This document shows, one piece after another, positions 51,231 through 63,600 of a stretch of DNA of 64,000 nt (positions are counted from its first letter, which is position 1; each line of letters begins with the position of its first letter). The stretch comes from Pogona vitticeps (Eukaryota > Chordata > Lepidosauria > Squamata > Agamidae), in contig NC_135783.1 of NCBI RefSeq assembly GCF_051106095.1, positions 197,459,447 through 197,523,446 of the forward strand, written 5' to 3'. The translations under genes were made by a program, and so were the position numbers. Under the pieces are notes generated by a model. It was given only the letters and a program-made list of their open reading frames with translations. It made no database searches and was not told the DNA's origin.

Positions 51231-52906
51231 AAGGCAGGTAAACCATTTTGTATTTTTAGTGTTTCTCTCTCATAGACAGAATACTTAAAGAATTAATAAT
51301 TGCATTCAAGTCTTGCAGCTGCTGGGAGACTGGAGGCATTAAAACAGATCTGAGCATTATCAGCAAATCGATGGGTGTTTAGTTCCGAAACCTAAGCTAC
51401 CATGGAAGTAAGTTTAATGTTTGGCCATCAACACTAGTTGCATCTCAAAAAAAGGCTGAGTGGTGGATTATCGGGAAAAGAACTTACAACACATATAAAA
51501 TTTGATTTTTCAGTGAAGTTTATTTGCAGAAGAACAATCTAGCAAAAGAGCTATCTAGCTACCGGATTCCCATCCCTTTGGCTTGCCCATCTTTTTCATT
51601 CTGATTTTGGAGGAGATGTCCAGTGTGCAGTCAGTGTCTCATCCATAGTTTGGAAACAGTAAAAAAATTCTGGATTGCAACTCCCATGTTGGCTGGGGGA
51701 TTCTGGGAACTGCAGTCCCAAAGGGTCCCATTTCTGATCTTTGGTCTCATGCGCATCTGAGCTTGTGAAGCGAGTGTTCTCAGCACAGTGTTGGAATGCA
51801 TGGAAGGTGGAAAGAACTGAAATAACTTTGCTCATATCTGTAGATCTGAGCAAATATCCCACTGCCTTGGCATATAAGGCTGCTATTCCTAAATTACTCT
51901 TTGGGGCACCGTCTCATCCATTCTTGTGTTTGTGTGGGAAGGAGTTAAACACAGATTGAACTCTCTCAGCTGAGTGGGGCTTAAAACAATTTTCGGTGAA
52001 TCACTCTAGGAATTAAAAAAAATAGAATGTGAGGAATATTTTCAGTATTTCCTTGCGATGTTTGATTTTGTTTTGCTGAGTTAAAATTGCATTTTAACAT
52101 CAGCTTCAAAGTAGCAGATTGAAGTTCCTCTAAAAATAGGAAAATATATAAATTTTAATTTCAGTAGCTGGGGGAAAAGGAGAGTACCGTAATGGAGTGA
52201 TAAGGAACAGATAGTTTAGCTGTGATATGTCTGCCTAAACACAAACAAACATAAACAAACACACAGAGGATTCTTTGTGCTTGTGAAGTCTGTATTATGT
52301 ACTTACTTGCACTAGCAAAACAACCCTTAAAGTAATTAATCAGGTCCATTAATTTTTGTATTTTTTTTATTGTCAGTTTTCCTAAGGCATGGAATGTTTC
52401 ATCAGAATTTCTATCATGATTGTTACTTGAGTTTAAAAGAACCTACAGCTTATTAAACTTATAGCATGTAGTCTTAACAGTGTTGTTACACATTCTACAC
52501 AGAGCTGTGATGTTTCTTAAGCATCAGTTCAAAAACTGACTGTGGCTTCTATAAACAACACATTAACATGCAAATGCGTTAGAAAACTGGAGCTGCTGAG
52601 GTTTGTAAGTACTTGTGAACTAATCTGAGCATTTCAGTTCTATCAGTCAGGATTATTGTTAGCTCTATAGCAAGCTTGTTGAACTATGCTAATATCTTAT
52701 GCTAATACCTGTGCACTAGAGGATTGTGGGAGGAACACCTAGCTCCGGTCCCGCGGGGTGCCCCAAAACACTGAGGAGCTCTCATGGCCTCTGGCAGGAC
52801 TGGGGCTGTGCAGCCCTATACTGAGCAGGAGGTGCAGACAGGGGGTCATCATGACTTGGGGGGACGGCACAGAAGGGGGTACGAGGTGCACGGGCCACTC
52901 CAATTG
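51231..52906. other. Unassigned sequence
   Basis: Nothing recognised. The 52735-52900 stretch just before the U1 copy is locally GC-rich. Confidence 0.4.
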
Positions 52907-53064
52907 ATACTTTGCAGGGAAAACACCATGGTCAAGATAGTGGTTTTCCCGGGTGAGACTCATCCATTGCATTTTGGGTGTGTTGATCTTTAGGATTTCC
53001 CCAGATGTGGGGAACTCAACTGCATAAATTATTTTAATGGGTGATTGCATTTTTTATTTCCCTG
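52907..53064 (+). pseudogene. U1 snRNA pseudogene
   Basis: The sequence follows U1 from end to end: ATACTT, GCAGGGAAAACACCATGGTC, AGTGGTTTTCCCGGGTGAGA, CATCCATTGCA, GATTTCCCCAGATGTGGGGA, ACTCAACTGCATAA, and a final ATTTCCCTG. It is about 158 nt, against 164 in functional U1. The 5' splice-site recognition stretch (ACTTACCTG) has lost bases and reads ACTTTG. The Sm site (AATTTGTGG) is replaced by ATTATTTTAA. It is therefore unlikely to work. No poly-A tail follows. Confidence 0.88.
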
Positions 53065-53147
53065 GTGCTTTTAGAATCTCTTTATTCTTTGGTTCCTGGC
53101 TACATATTTTCACCATCCTGTATCATTTAAATTTGCAGCCATAGTTC

Positions 53148-53493
53148 CATTGGTGATGCTTTGCAAGATGGTTTTTTCTCCATTGCAATACATTAATTAC
53201 ATAAGACCTACCTTTTTATCCCCAAAAAGTGGGGGACAAAGTGTATGCTGTTGGCTTTCCAGGAGGCAGATCTTGGAAAGTCAACAGCATATACTTTCTG
53301 ACCCACTTTTTTGGGATAAAAAAGTAGATCTTATGTAATTAATGTATTCCAATGGGGGAAAACCATCTTGCAAAACACACACCAAAACATTGTCTTGTGA
53401 AAATCCTCCATAGAAAACATAGTCTTGCAAAATGCCACAGCAATTGAAAAAAACCATCGTCTTGCAGATTAATCGTCCCCCGAGGCACCACTG
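53148..53493. mobile_element. Tigger-like element with a ~100-bp-arm hairpin
   Basis: The right end CCCGAGGCACCACTG lies before TA at 53494-53495; the left end (CATTGGTGATGCTTTGCAAG) is worn. Arms at 53161-53260 and 53275-53373 are near reverse complements (GCAAGATGGTTTTTTC with its partner GGAAAACCATCTTGC; GTATGCTGTTGGCTTTCC with GGAAAGTCAACAGCATA). Confidence 0.75.
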
Positions 53494-55137
53494 TATTCTG
53501 AGATTTTCAGACTTTTAAGATAACAAAACTATTCTGCTATAAAAAGTGTATACAAGTTAGTTCACTATATATTTCTAAAGTAAAACTTAAATAGGATTTC
53601 TTTATTCATCATTTTAGATGATGTATGATAGTGATCTTTTTACCCATACCAGGGACGTGCAGTAATCTTCAAGCTGAGGTTGGCCTCTGCTGCATTACTG
53701 AAAAGGACAGACACACAATAATAGAGGGCACAGAGGAACAAAAAAATCATCACAAAGGACATTTCTGCTTTTAAACTGCCTATGTTAATTTAAGCTAACA
53801 TATGCAGATATGTCAGAATAATGTATTACTTATCAAAGAGCAGAAGACTGATCAGGTGACTGCCTTGAGTCAAAAATGACCTTATTCTTTATCTTTTTCT
53901 GTAGATCACTAAATAAAACTATACTTGGTAAGTAAACCATGACCTCAGAGACAATCTTTGCCATAAAGGTTTGGGTCCAAGAATCTCTCCTTGATGCCAG
54001 CATTCAAGAAAAAGAGCCAGCACTGTAGAGAGCCAACTCCTTGAGTCAGGGAGCATGGATCCCTCTACTTTTCTTTTCTGGTGAAATGTGCTTTGGGGGT
54101 GGGTGATTTGGGCTTTTTGAAAACCATGCAATGTATGGGAATTGCATTGGGGGAATAGCTGGGCAGTGGCAGAGCATGGCATGGGCCTAGCTTGAATTTT
54201 TGCTTATCTATTCCAGTCCAGATCCTGAAGAAGGAAGAGACTTTTGTAAATAAAAGCAGGGCAGCTTGGCTAAAAGCTGAACCAATCACTCCATTACTCA
54301 AGCTGTGGTGATAGGGCCAACTTTTATTTTTTTTAATTACTGTACTTGTCCATCTCTCTTAGATTCTCTTGTCTCTCTCTTCTCCCACACCCGTACTTTC
54401 TCCTCCTTGTTCTGCCCCCAACCATCTCTCTTCTCTTCAGATGGAGAGGATGGAAAGCAGGGAGATGGCGTGAGCACTGGTGGGCCTTATCTTGGCCCAC
54501 TTTAGTCAGGGATACAGCTGAGTCATGGGTCTAAGATTTGGGTACATAGGAAAACTGGGGTTCTGTTATTTTGGGTTCCTTGTTATGGTGGATAGATCAG
54601 TCAGTGTGTGTTGTTATTTAGGGTTTATTCTTATTGGCGTCACAAGGCTTATTGGAAAGGGAAGTAGCTGCATGTAGCAAGAAGTTGGTTCTCAATTTTA
54701 TTTCATTTTATGAGGTGAAACCCTGAATAGGGTTGATATGTTTTATATTGTCTGCTGCTTAACATACGAATTCTCTGCACAAAGAATACCTTGCTCGAAC
54801 ATTCTTCTCAACAATGCAGTACTTTCTGTAATATATTGTACATTTTGGTTATTTTTCAGATGCATAGCTATTCAAAATGATGTGCTTAGCTGACCCTTTA
54901 ATTAGTTCTCATTCTGTCTTACATGATTTATAGCCTTACAGTGCCTATGTTTTTTAAAAAAATGATCTCTGGCTTAATGAAGTGGAAAGCTAGAATGAGC
55001 TCACACCTCCAACTAAATTGGAGGATACTGTAGTATGCCGAGAGAAAAGGAAGTAGAAGTCAGCATCTCCCACAGAGAAGACAAGATGGTCCAGCTTATG
55101 CTTCTGAATCATCTAAATTTCTAAATATGAGATTCTT
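53494..55137. other. Unassigned sequence
   Basis: Nothing recognised. Confidence 0.4.
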
Positions 55138-55182
55138 TTTTTTCTTTCTTTTTTTTTCTTTTTTCTTTTTTCTTTTTTTTGG
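55138..55182. repeat. T/C-rich low-complexity run
   Basis: T runs broken by single C, followed by GGAGCGGGGGC. Confidence 0.8.
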
Positions 55183-56695
55183 AGCGGGGGCTTGTATTTT
55201 AATAGGAAAATTTAATGTGTTCTAAATTCTGTTTTGAGACCACCGGTACTCCACATGACCACAAGAATAACAGAAGAAATTATCAAGCACTGTCCTAGTC
55301 CACACTAGCAAGTGAAGCTGCTCACAGACCAAGGAAATGGTGAAGCAGGAACTATAAGCACACTGTAGCAGACACCCAGGCAGGAAAATCCAAAGTCATA
55401 GTCCAAGAAGCAGTCCAGAATGACCAAACAAGGTCCAGGCAATCCAGAACAATAGATCCAGGCACACAGGAGCTAGACAGAGGCTGTGGGACAAGTTGCT
55501 TCCAGGTCCCACTGAAGATGGTTTCCTAGCAGTGCTGCTGGAGCCCCACCCAGCACACAGCTCCAAGTGTTCAAGTGGCAGGAGAAGAGCCCACCACAGC
55601 GTTTGGCTCCTGAGCCTCTCTGGGAAAAAGAGGCTATTAATGAGGAGGCCACTTACTCGTGAAGAGACCTTCCCTACAGCAGATCACAATCCATTGAGGC
55701 TTCAAAACTGGGCTCATGTCTTCAGCTTTCTTCACTTCCAGAAGCTGAGAGGTCATCTCACCTCCTACTTAGACTTAGATCCTGAGCCTCCATCCTTCAT
55801 AGGCTCTGGCTCATAGGTAGCTGAAGGTGCAGGATCTGCAGGCTCAGATTCCTGCTTCTCTTGAGTGTTCAGGATCTCCAAGGTCAAGAAGGTCGTCTAC
55901 CCCATCAGGCTTTGGAGCATCCAGTTCCTCAGGCTTGCCCTTGCTGGAGGACTCCTCTGTTGAGGCCGTGACAAGTGGGGAGTTTCACTGGTGTTCTGGC
56001 AGCTCTCAGGGAAGGGCCATCGCTCAGGGCTAAACTATGTGCTGCGTAAAGCCATTGTTAGGAGAAGAAATTCCCGAAGTAATGAAAAAAATGTCTGATG
56101 TTACAGTGAAAGCTTTATTACACCATTTTGTTTTGCGATCAGGCATTGGAGCTGGGTTTGTTTGCAAGGGTGATTAATCAGTCATGAAGAATATCTGCTA
56201 ATTACCTTTAATGTCTAGCTTGGCCCCGTGGAATAATGTGTATATGTGTTCTACTTTGGATGTGAAAACACCAAAGGCTCAAAACTGGCTTCTGCTGCTA
56301 AAACGGAGTGGGAGTCTTACAAGATATCGCAAGAGCTTTTGCAAGCCAGTGTGGGCAATATTAAGCTAGGTGGACCAACAGCTGAACTGCAAGAGATGGC
56401 AGTTCCCTACTTTCCTAGGTACCTGCAGTGGGGATGACTTGTAGCGTTGAAGCATCAGTGACAGGCATGTTAAAGGAACACTTTCTCCCACCAAAGTAGT
56501 TACCCTGTGGGGAAAGTGTAGGCTGAGCTCTGGATAGCTGTTGCCAGGTCATTTTGTATTCTGTATCACAGGAATATTTTTCAATCCAGGTGATTTTTTT
56601 TTCCTGGTTTGGTTTATAAATTACGGTATCCTCAACAGAAGATGTGTTAAACATTTCTTCGTGATAATGGTGGCATGCCACAACTCATTTGATTT
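55183..56695. other. Unassigned sequence; 55370-56040 looks repetitive
   Basis: The 55370-56040 part has many CCAGG, CAAGGTC and AGGCAG motifs and higher GC, and may be an unclassified repeat. I could not define its ends. Confidence 0.3.
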
Positions 56696-56890
56696 ACACC
56701 GTACCTTTTCTTAAGGAACTCGAGGCGGCATCTCCATTTTCTCCTGCCAGCAGTCATATGAGTGAGAGGTTAGGTTGAAAGAATGACTGGCCTAAGGTCA
56801 CCCAGTGAGCCTCCTAACTGAATGGTGATTAAACCCGAGTCTCCCCAGCCCTGCTCTTACAGAGAAACCATTTCACCATGCGGGCGTCCT
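56696..56890 (-). mobile_element. MIR/L2-like SINE remnant
   Basis: GAATGACTGGCCTAAGGTCA, CCCAGTGAGCCTCC and AAACCCGAGTCTCCCCAGCC follow the same order as 39641-39815. Confidence 0.55.
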
Positions 56891-59419
56891 CTTTGAAAGG
56901 CTGCGGGTTTAACTGGAGGCAAGGGAAGGTGAGTTCTCTCCCATTAACCAGTTTCCCTTTCCACAGTGGGATTTCCCAGAAGACACATAATTTCCTCAGA
57001 GATCCATGCCCCACCAACCAACCTTGCAAATTAAGCCTGTAGTTATCTTTCAGTGATCAACCACAAATCAATGAAGGCTAAATTCAGGATATGGGAAGAG
57101 AATCATATGCTGTAAGGTCATCTTTCACCTTGTGGGGGATTGTTCTACAAAAGAAGTGGGACATATACTGCTTAACCCTCTCTCTTACACAGATTCATCT
57201 CAAGTTTTGTATGGCACAAATGGAACATACAGACATGATCTCTGACAAATTTGGACTGTTGCAGGGAACATCCGTGTATGTCCTGTTTATGTGACCAGAC
57301 TATCAGTATCTGGAATTATATCATTGATGTGAAGAATTTGTAAACATAGCAAACATTTGCCGATCTTTTTGTTCGTTTGGTTTCATCAATTGAAGTTGCT
57401 AAAACCAGGTCTTAGGAACATTTGACCCTCCAGATGTTTTGCACTACAATCTCCACAGTGCCTTACCATTGGCAATGTTGGATGGATTTGACTGGAGTTC
57501 TAGGCCAAAACGTGGACAGCCAAATCATCACCGCCCCTTCCTTAACTTGCCTTGCTTTAATCTCCAAGATCTATGCAGCAACTATACATTCAGAAGTCAA
57601 CCACGAGTGTAACAATTACAGAATTTACAGTAAAACTGTTGAGTCACAGAAGAGAGATTTAAAAATACTTTTGTCCTTGCATTGTGACTGCAGTCAATGC
57701 ATGAACTCTGCCGGTCTCCCTAAAATTATAGGTTGCTTCTGCAGATGTGTAAGATAAGTAGATTCTATGACCAAAGCAGATATTTTGCTTGCTGCAGGAA
57801 GAAGCAAGCTGCAGATACCGGTAAATGGGATTAAACTGGACATAAGTTTATCTGAAAGTGAGCTAAGTACGGTAGGTTGCATGGTCAAAGTAGACATTTT
57901 TCTTTCCACTGCACTAGCTTAGAGCAACTTGGAGTGGGAATAGTGTTTCTTCCTTTGTACTTCTTTTTATAAAAGGAAATAGGAGCCGGCACATGCCCCC
58001 TGCAGAAAGACACACAAGTTCCAGGGACATGTAGAGTGCCTGTATTCCACAGGAAAGATTAAGAAGTGTGAATTTTAGGCATTAATATGAAACACAAAAA
58101 GTGGAAGTGCAACATAGGAAGGAGCTGAGTTTTTGCTCTTTTTGCTCTGCCATCTAGAGTATGATTTCACGCTTCTTAGGTGCAAAGTGTGATTCTTACA
58201 GCTAGAATTTGTAAATGCAACGTTGTCATCTTAAATGAACATTTCTGAGATTTGTTGAAGGTTCAGCTATCTTTTACAGCCATTTTAGCTAGCGTCAATG
58301 AAGACCTTTACTGTATAGTTTACTGTTGTTGAACTACAACGTTGTTGTAACGCTTTAGGATGTTTAAGCAGGGAAGCTAACCTACGTGGCCTTTTAAAGA
58401 ACAAAAATATAACGAACCAAAATACTTGCCAGCTGGATCAGCCATTGATCAGAAACAAGAGGTAGAAACGGTATCTATAGTTGCACCTTGCACTTATCTC
58501 TTAGTAGCCATGCTCACAAGGTAGCAAGTGTCTCTTATTCCTTGAAGAACTTATTTCACTGGCCTCTGGATCTTGTGAGTTGTTGATGGCTCTGTAGTGT
58601 GCCAGTTGCACATCTGTCACTTAACAAGGACTGTTTATCTGCACAGACCTTTTAGTGCTGTACCATCTCAGAATGAAGGTGTTCACTGTTGCATACCATG
58701 GCTGCCTCCTGCTGTTCTCATTAATATGAACATTTGAGATTCCTGGCAGACATTCTTCCTGGCAAATGCTAGTTCTATGGCAGAGGGGTGAGGTTTCTTT
58801 CTACCCATAATTTCTGGCCGGGGACTGGTCGAACTAACCAATGTTTTGGTTTGTTGACATGTTTGCAGGGTCTTTTCAGGAGTGGGAGAGGAGGAGAGCT
58901 TTTCATGTCTTCCCTTCTGCCAGCAGGGCCCCATCCCTTAAGTGTCATGAATCCTCTTGACCTGCAACAGAGGCAATTGTATCTTTCACAGCTGTATTTA
59001 TGTTCCGTTCCTTGGTCTCTTCAGTTTATCTGCCAGAATTTATTTGTGGAGATGTATATTCCCGTTCCTATGACCTTGTTTTTATGAGCTGAGACCTTTG
59101 TGTCACTGGATTATATTATAAAATCAAGGTCTTAGGTGCTAGCAAAACAAAAGACCTGCATGGTTGACTGTGCGATGCATAGAGACAGAGCTTCAAGTGG
59201 CTTCTTGATTGTAGTTTGTTTGCATTTGATTACTTTGGAACTGAATAATCTAAATGCCTTATACAGAGAATGCTGATTCTTTTCTCCCATAAATGACGCT
59301 GTGTTCAAAAGGCATAAAGCCACAATCTCACATTCATTTCTGGTTCTGCAGTAATTAAAGAGTCCTGCTGCAAAGTCCAGCACTATTAATATTGCCGTTT
59401 CCTTTGCTAGTTGTATGTA
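56891..59419. other. Unassigned sequence
   Basis: At 57424-57510 there is a decayed repeat fragment (CTCCAGATGTTTTGCACTAC). Otherwise nothing recognised. Confidence 0.4.
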
Positions 59420-59692
59420 CAGTGGACCCTCGACTTACAGACGGCTCGACTTACAGACTTTTCAAGTTACAGACTTCTCTGGCCGCAAAATTTAGATTTG
59501 ACTTGCAGCCGGAGAATTGACTTACAGACCAGAAAAAAACCCAAAATGGAACAAAAATAGAATAAAAACTGCCAGTTATGGGATTAATCGGTTTTCAATG
59601 CATTGTAGGTCAATGGAGATTCGACTTACAGACTTTTCGACTTGCAGCCACCGTTCCAATTCGGATTAATTCCGTAAGTAGAGGGTCCACTG
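59420..59692. mobile_element. Tigger/pogo-like MITE (GACTTACAGACT family)
   Basis: Ends CAGTGGACCCTCGACTTACA and GTAAGTAGAGGGTCCACTG with TA on both sides (59418-59419, 59693-59694). Sister of 27556-27813. Confidence 0.9.
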
Positions 59693-60178
59693 TACGTGGA
59701 ACTAGATGCTTTATGTTCTCAGACCTGTTTTCATTCATTACGCTGTCAGCATATGCAGAAGCAGTAATGAAGAAGAGTGCTTCTGAGCATATGCAGCATT
59801 TTAAAGGGCTTTCCTTTCATATAGATCAACACATGTCATTCACAGTGCCCCAGGAACCTTGAAGTTACGTAGTTCTGTGAGACTGGATGTGTATTGGTTG
59901 ATGAGGGGCAGCTATTCAGAGAGAAAATGGGCCCTAGGAGAAATTCTTTCCGTTAACCAAGGCAGGCCTTTCGATCCCAGCATAAAGATGATACAGCTGT
60001 ACTACTTTCTATGCCTGACCCCAGGTAAAAGCAAAAACGGAATTAGGAACCCAAATAATAAAGATATTCTGCTCTTTTCATTGGGCTCTCTGCAGTCCTG
60101 GAATGATGGAGTGATGATATCCATATTTTCCTGGCTTCGGCGATGCAACAGACAGTTCCCAGATTATTAATGTTGTTA
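59693..60178. other. Unassigned sequence between two Tigger-like elements
   Basis: No element recognised. Confidence 0.4.
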
Positions 60179-61130
60179 CAGTGGTGCCTTGATTTACAAC
60201 CATAATCCATTTCAGAAGATGGACATAACTCGAAATGGTCGTAAGTCAAAGCACCATTTCGTGTTGAAATACTGTACATTGGAACTAGATCAGGGGTCTC
60301 AAACTCAATTTACCTGGGGGCCGCTGGAGGCAGAGTCTGGGTGAGGCTGGGCCACAACAGATTTTCCGCCAAGCAGAGCAAGAGCCCAAGGAAGCTGGCC
60401 AGGAGTTTCCTTAGCCCGGCTGGGGCTCCGAGGAGGAGGAGGAGGGGCGCCAGCCACAACCTCCTCTGGCTCCTTCTTCATTACCACCACCACCAGCAGC
60501 AGCAGGACAAAGAAGCAGAGAAGAGAAGGAGCCCCAGCGACCACCTAGTGGGGGGAAGGGCACGACAGAGAGCTGCTTCCCTGGAAGAGATGCCAGTGGC
60601 GGCAGCTGCTGTTGGCAGTTTTGAGGTGCTCTTTGAGGACGGGCTGGGAGTGAGCTTCACTCTCAGGCATCCCTCGGCAGCAGCTTGGGCGCTCGAGGAA
60701 AAGTGCCGGCAGCACACCTCGCTCGCCGGATCTCCCCTAAGACAGTGCCTCTTGCACCCTCCATCCGGAACTGCAGCCTGCCAGCCAACAGACAGGTGGG
60801 CTGCCTGGCAGGCTGCAGTTCCAGATGGAGGGTGCAAGAGGCGCTGTCTTGGGGGAGAGCCGGCAAGCGAGGCAAGGCTTTTTTTGACTCTTGACAGCAG
60901 AGGATGTGTGGGCGCTTTCGGGGGGGGCAGGCAAGGCGGGGACCACAAACTATCATCCGGCAGGCCGCAAATGGCCCCCGGGCTGCATATTTGAGACCCC
61001 TGAACTAGATTAATCCATTCCAGAAGAAAAACAAAAAACAAACAAAAAAATCCCAAAATAAAATAAAAATAAAGCACTGCAAGCCCCATAGGAACACGCT
61101 GGGCTGGAAAACAAACCTAAAAAGGTGGTG
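60179..61130. mobile_element. Tigger-like element, 3' end not found, split by a hAT
   Basis: Starts CAGTGGTGCCTTGATTTACA after TA (60177-60178). The sequence resumes after the hAT with ATTAATCCATTCCAGAAG, a phrase typical of these elements. The 3' terminal repeat is missing, so the right limit is approximate. Confidence 0.6.
60291..61002. mobile_element. hAT-type element nested in a Tigger-like element
   Basis: Ends CAGGGGTCTCAAACTC and ATTTGAGACCCCTG. Perfect 8-bp duplication AACTAGAT at 60283-60290 and 61003-61010. The GC-rich centre carries an inverted repeat with ~70-bp arms (about 60716-60786 and 60803-60875). The 202- and 217-codon frames here show no recognised domain. Confidence 0.92.
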
Positions 61131-61190
61131 ATCTTGTCAGTTTCTCTTATCAATTCTCTTATATAAAAAAAGACTAGAAATTGTAAACAA

Positions 61191-61499
61191 ATATGAATAT
61201 CTGTCCCAGGTGGACCTAATGAGAATCTGGCCCCAGGGAGTGGACCGTCCATTCACTCATCCTGGCACCACAAAGGTCCCACTCTTCTCGCCAATGGTGC
61301 CCAGAGCTCTGCTGGCTTCTGGCTAGTTTGGCCACTCCAGGTAGAGGGTGAGGGCCAGCCAAGCAGGGAGACAGCAGAGCTCCTGGTGCAATTGGGGCAA
61401 AGAGCGGGACCTTCATGGTGCCAGGATGAGTGAATGGATGGTCCAGTCCCCGGGGCCAGATTCTCATTAGGTCCAGCTGGGGATACTGTATTCATATTC
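61191..61499. mobile_element. Foldback MITE with ~150-bp arms
   Basis: The left half (GGTGGACCTAATGAGAATCT, GGCCCCAGGGAGTGGACCGT, CATTCACTCATCCTGGCACC) is the reverse complement of the right half (GGTGCCAGGATGAGTGAATG through AGATTCTCATTAGGTCCAGC). No clear target duplication. Confidence 0.8.
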
Positions 61500-62667
61500 A
61501 TTTATGAATGCAAATATCCCCACCTCAAGACAATATATATTCATTTCTACATGGAGCACTACAAAAATATCTGTATTCCCTGTTTGCCCTTTTGTTTTTT
61601 TTCACTCATGCTACAAAATGCCATTTTACTATGTATGCACTAATCTTGGTTGGTACAATATCAAGCTCTTTTTTTGGAAAAAAGTCTTTAAATATTTACT
61701 GCAGATTGCACTGCAGTGCTTGTCGCTTTTGCAAAACACACACTTCTGTCATTGCTTTGTTCAGAAATCTGCTGTGAGGGACTTAAAATTAGAGTATCAT
61801 CAGCATGGTCAGGATGAAATATTTGTTCGTGCTTCTGTCATAAAAATGGAAAAGTAGAAACCAATGCTTTAGGATTCTAAGGATTAGGGTTTATCTGTCC
61901 TCATAAAGGACACAAATCATTGAGATTAGAAGTAATCTGATTGTATTGAGGTACAAATTATAGCACAAAGGCTGTTCAAGTGGGTTTAAGTGTTCAGGGT
62001 TGGTAAACACCATATGACCACTGATTGGTCCATGAAGAGAGTATTAACTGAAAGATAATGATGGCTTTTAATCCAAATCCTTAAAGCACAGCAGCTGTAG
62101 TGCCCCAATGACTTTGCTCTTTCAACTGAGTTTTTGGAATACTGATATATTTCTTTCCTCAATTGCTTCTCAAATTAGAGTTAATCAGAGATAATTTGAG
62201 TAATTCTTAGCTGGTATGGAGCAGCAACTACGTTTGGCTTTGTTTTGTTTCCTCATTAAGATCTCCCCTGCTTCTGTTGATCAGAGTTATCTTCAGGAGC
62301 ATGCAATGGAAGGTGATTTTGTTGTATCATTCCTCTGGGACGCCCCCCCCTTCCTCTGCCAACTTGCTTTTACTAACTTTTGGAGGAGCATATGGTTGAT
62401 TCCACAGAGACGGCTGAAAAGGCAGTGCGCAGACACAACATTTGCAGAGCAGGAAACTATTCCTGCCTGCCATGTATATGCACATACATATCTTGTTGTT
62501 TCGTATTTCACTGGAGTCTGTGATCAAACTATTTTTGTACATTTTAGTTGGTACTTTGGTGGATGTGTGTGATTTTTAGATGGATTGTTATGTATGCTTT
62601 GACTGGATTTTTAGTACTTCCTTTGTTTTCCATTTTTGGGTTTTCCACTTCTCAGAGTAGCATTTGG
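61500..62667. other. Unassigned sequence
   Basis: Nothing recognised. Confidence 0.4.
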
Positions 62668-62670
62668 TTT

Positions 62671-62710
<40 letters not shown>

Positions 62711-62712
62711 TT

Positions 62713-62755
<43 letters not shown>
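62668..62755. repeat. (TTTC)n microsatellite
   Basis: About 21 TTTC units with one interruption. The long Phe/Leu/Ser and Lys/Glu/Arg frames here are artefacts. Confidence 0.95.
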
Positions 62756-63403
62756 CATGTTTGTACACTTATTGCTCTTAGCTTTAATACTGCCTTTTAA
62801 TGATGTAAGATGCCTCTTTATGCTCCTTAGCTTTAAATATTGTCTTTCAGTGTTGTAATCCTCCTTGGGTCCTTTCCCCACCATTAATTTTTTTCAAGTA
62901 AATACAAAGTGAGTCTTCTCCCCTTTCATTTTACTATTAATATGCTTAATGTTTTAAAATAGTATATTTTTTAAAAAGTGTATTTTAAAGATATGTTCTG
63001 TGACTCCACAAATACTGTCCTGCTCCACAAATGCCACCGTTTTAAACTGGTGTGGCTCCAACAGATGAACATAGGATCTGTAGTTTAGAGAATTATCTAG
63101 AATTACATAAGCACTGCAATTCAAATAAATGCATATAAGCTCTCAGGAAGAGAACTCTTGAGTAATTGGTCAAACAACAGTTCCCAAAATTCCACAGGGT
63201 GAAATCTTGACAGGGTGGAATCAAAGTGCTGTAATAGGCAAAGTAGATACACTTTCCGTCTCCTTCATGATATATGTTCAATATCCAGCTACTAAGAAAG
63301 ACTGAGGAGAGGGGGTAAACCACTCTGAAAATATTACATCTTGTATATTTTGGATAGTATCAGTCAACATCTGCTCATTCAAAAACACCTCTTACTTTAG
63401 TGG
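62756..63403. other. Unassigned sequence between two microsatellites
   Basis: Nothing recognised. Confidence 0.4.
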
Positions 63404-63434
<31 letters not shown>

Positions 63435-63600
63435 TGTATGTATGTATGTATGTATGTATGTATGTATGTATGTATCTGTGTGTGTGTGTGTGTGTGTGTG
63501 TATACACACACACATATATGCATACTATACACACACAAATATATATACTATACACACACACAAATATGTAGTATATATTTTAATATATACAATTAAAATA
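63404..63600. repeat. Compound (ATGT)n-(TG)n-(CA/TA)n microsatellite
   Basis: ATGT units at about 63404-63475, TG units to about 63500, then CACACA and ATATAT patches that can pair with the TG part. Confidence 0.95.

Noticed and set aside
52907-53064. Functional U1 snRNA gene
   Set aside because: The 5' splice-site recognition bases and the Sm site are altered and no upstream promoter elements are seen.
55370-56040. Possible gene or larger mobile element with CCAGG and CAAGGTC motifs
   Set aside because: No ends, domains or target duplications could be defined, so no family is claimed.
60341-61089. 217- and 202-codon frames on opposite strands
   Set aside because: They lie in the GC-rich centre of a hAT element and cross its inverted repeat.
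62588-62884. Lys/Glu/Arg-rich and Phe/Ser/Leu-rich frames
   Set aside because: Translation of a (TTTC)n microsatellite.
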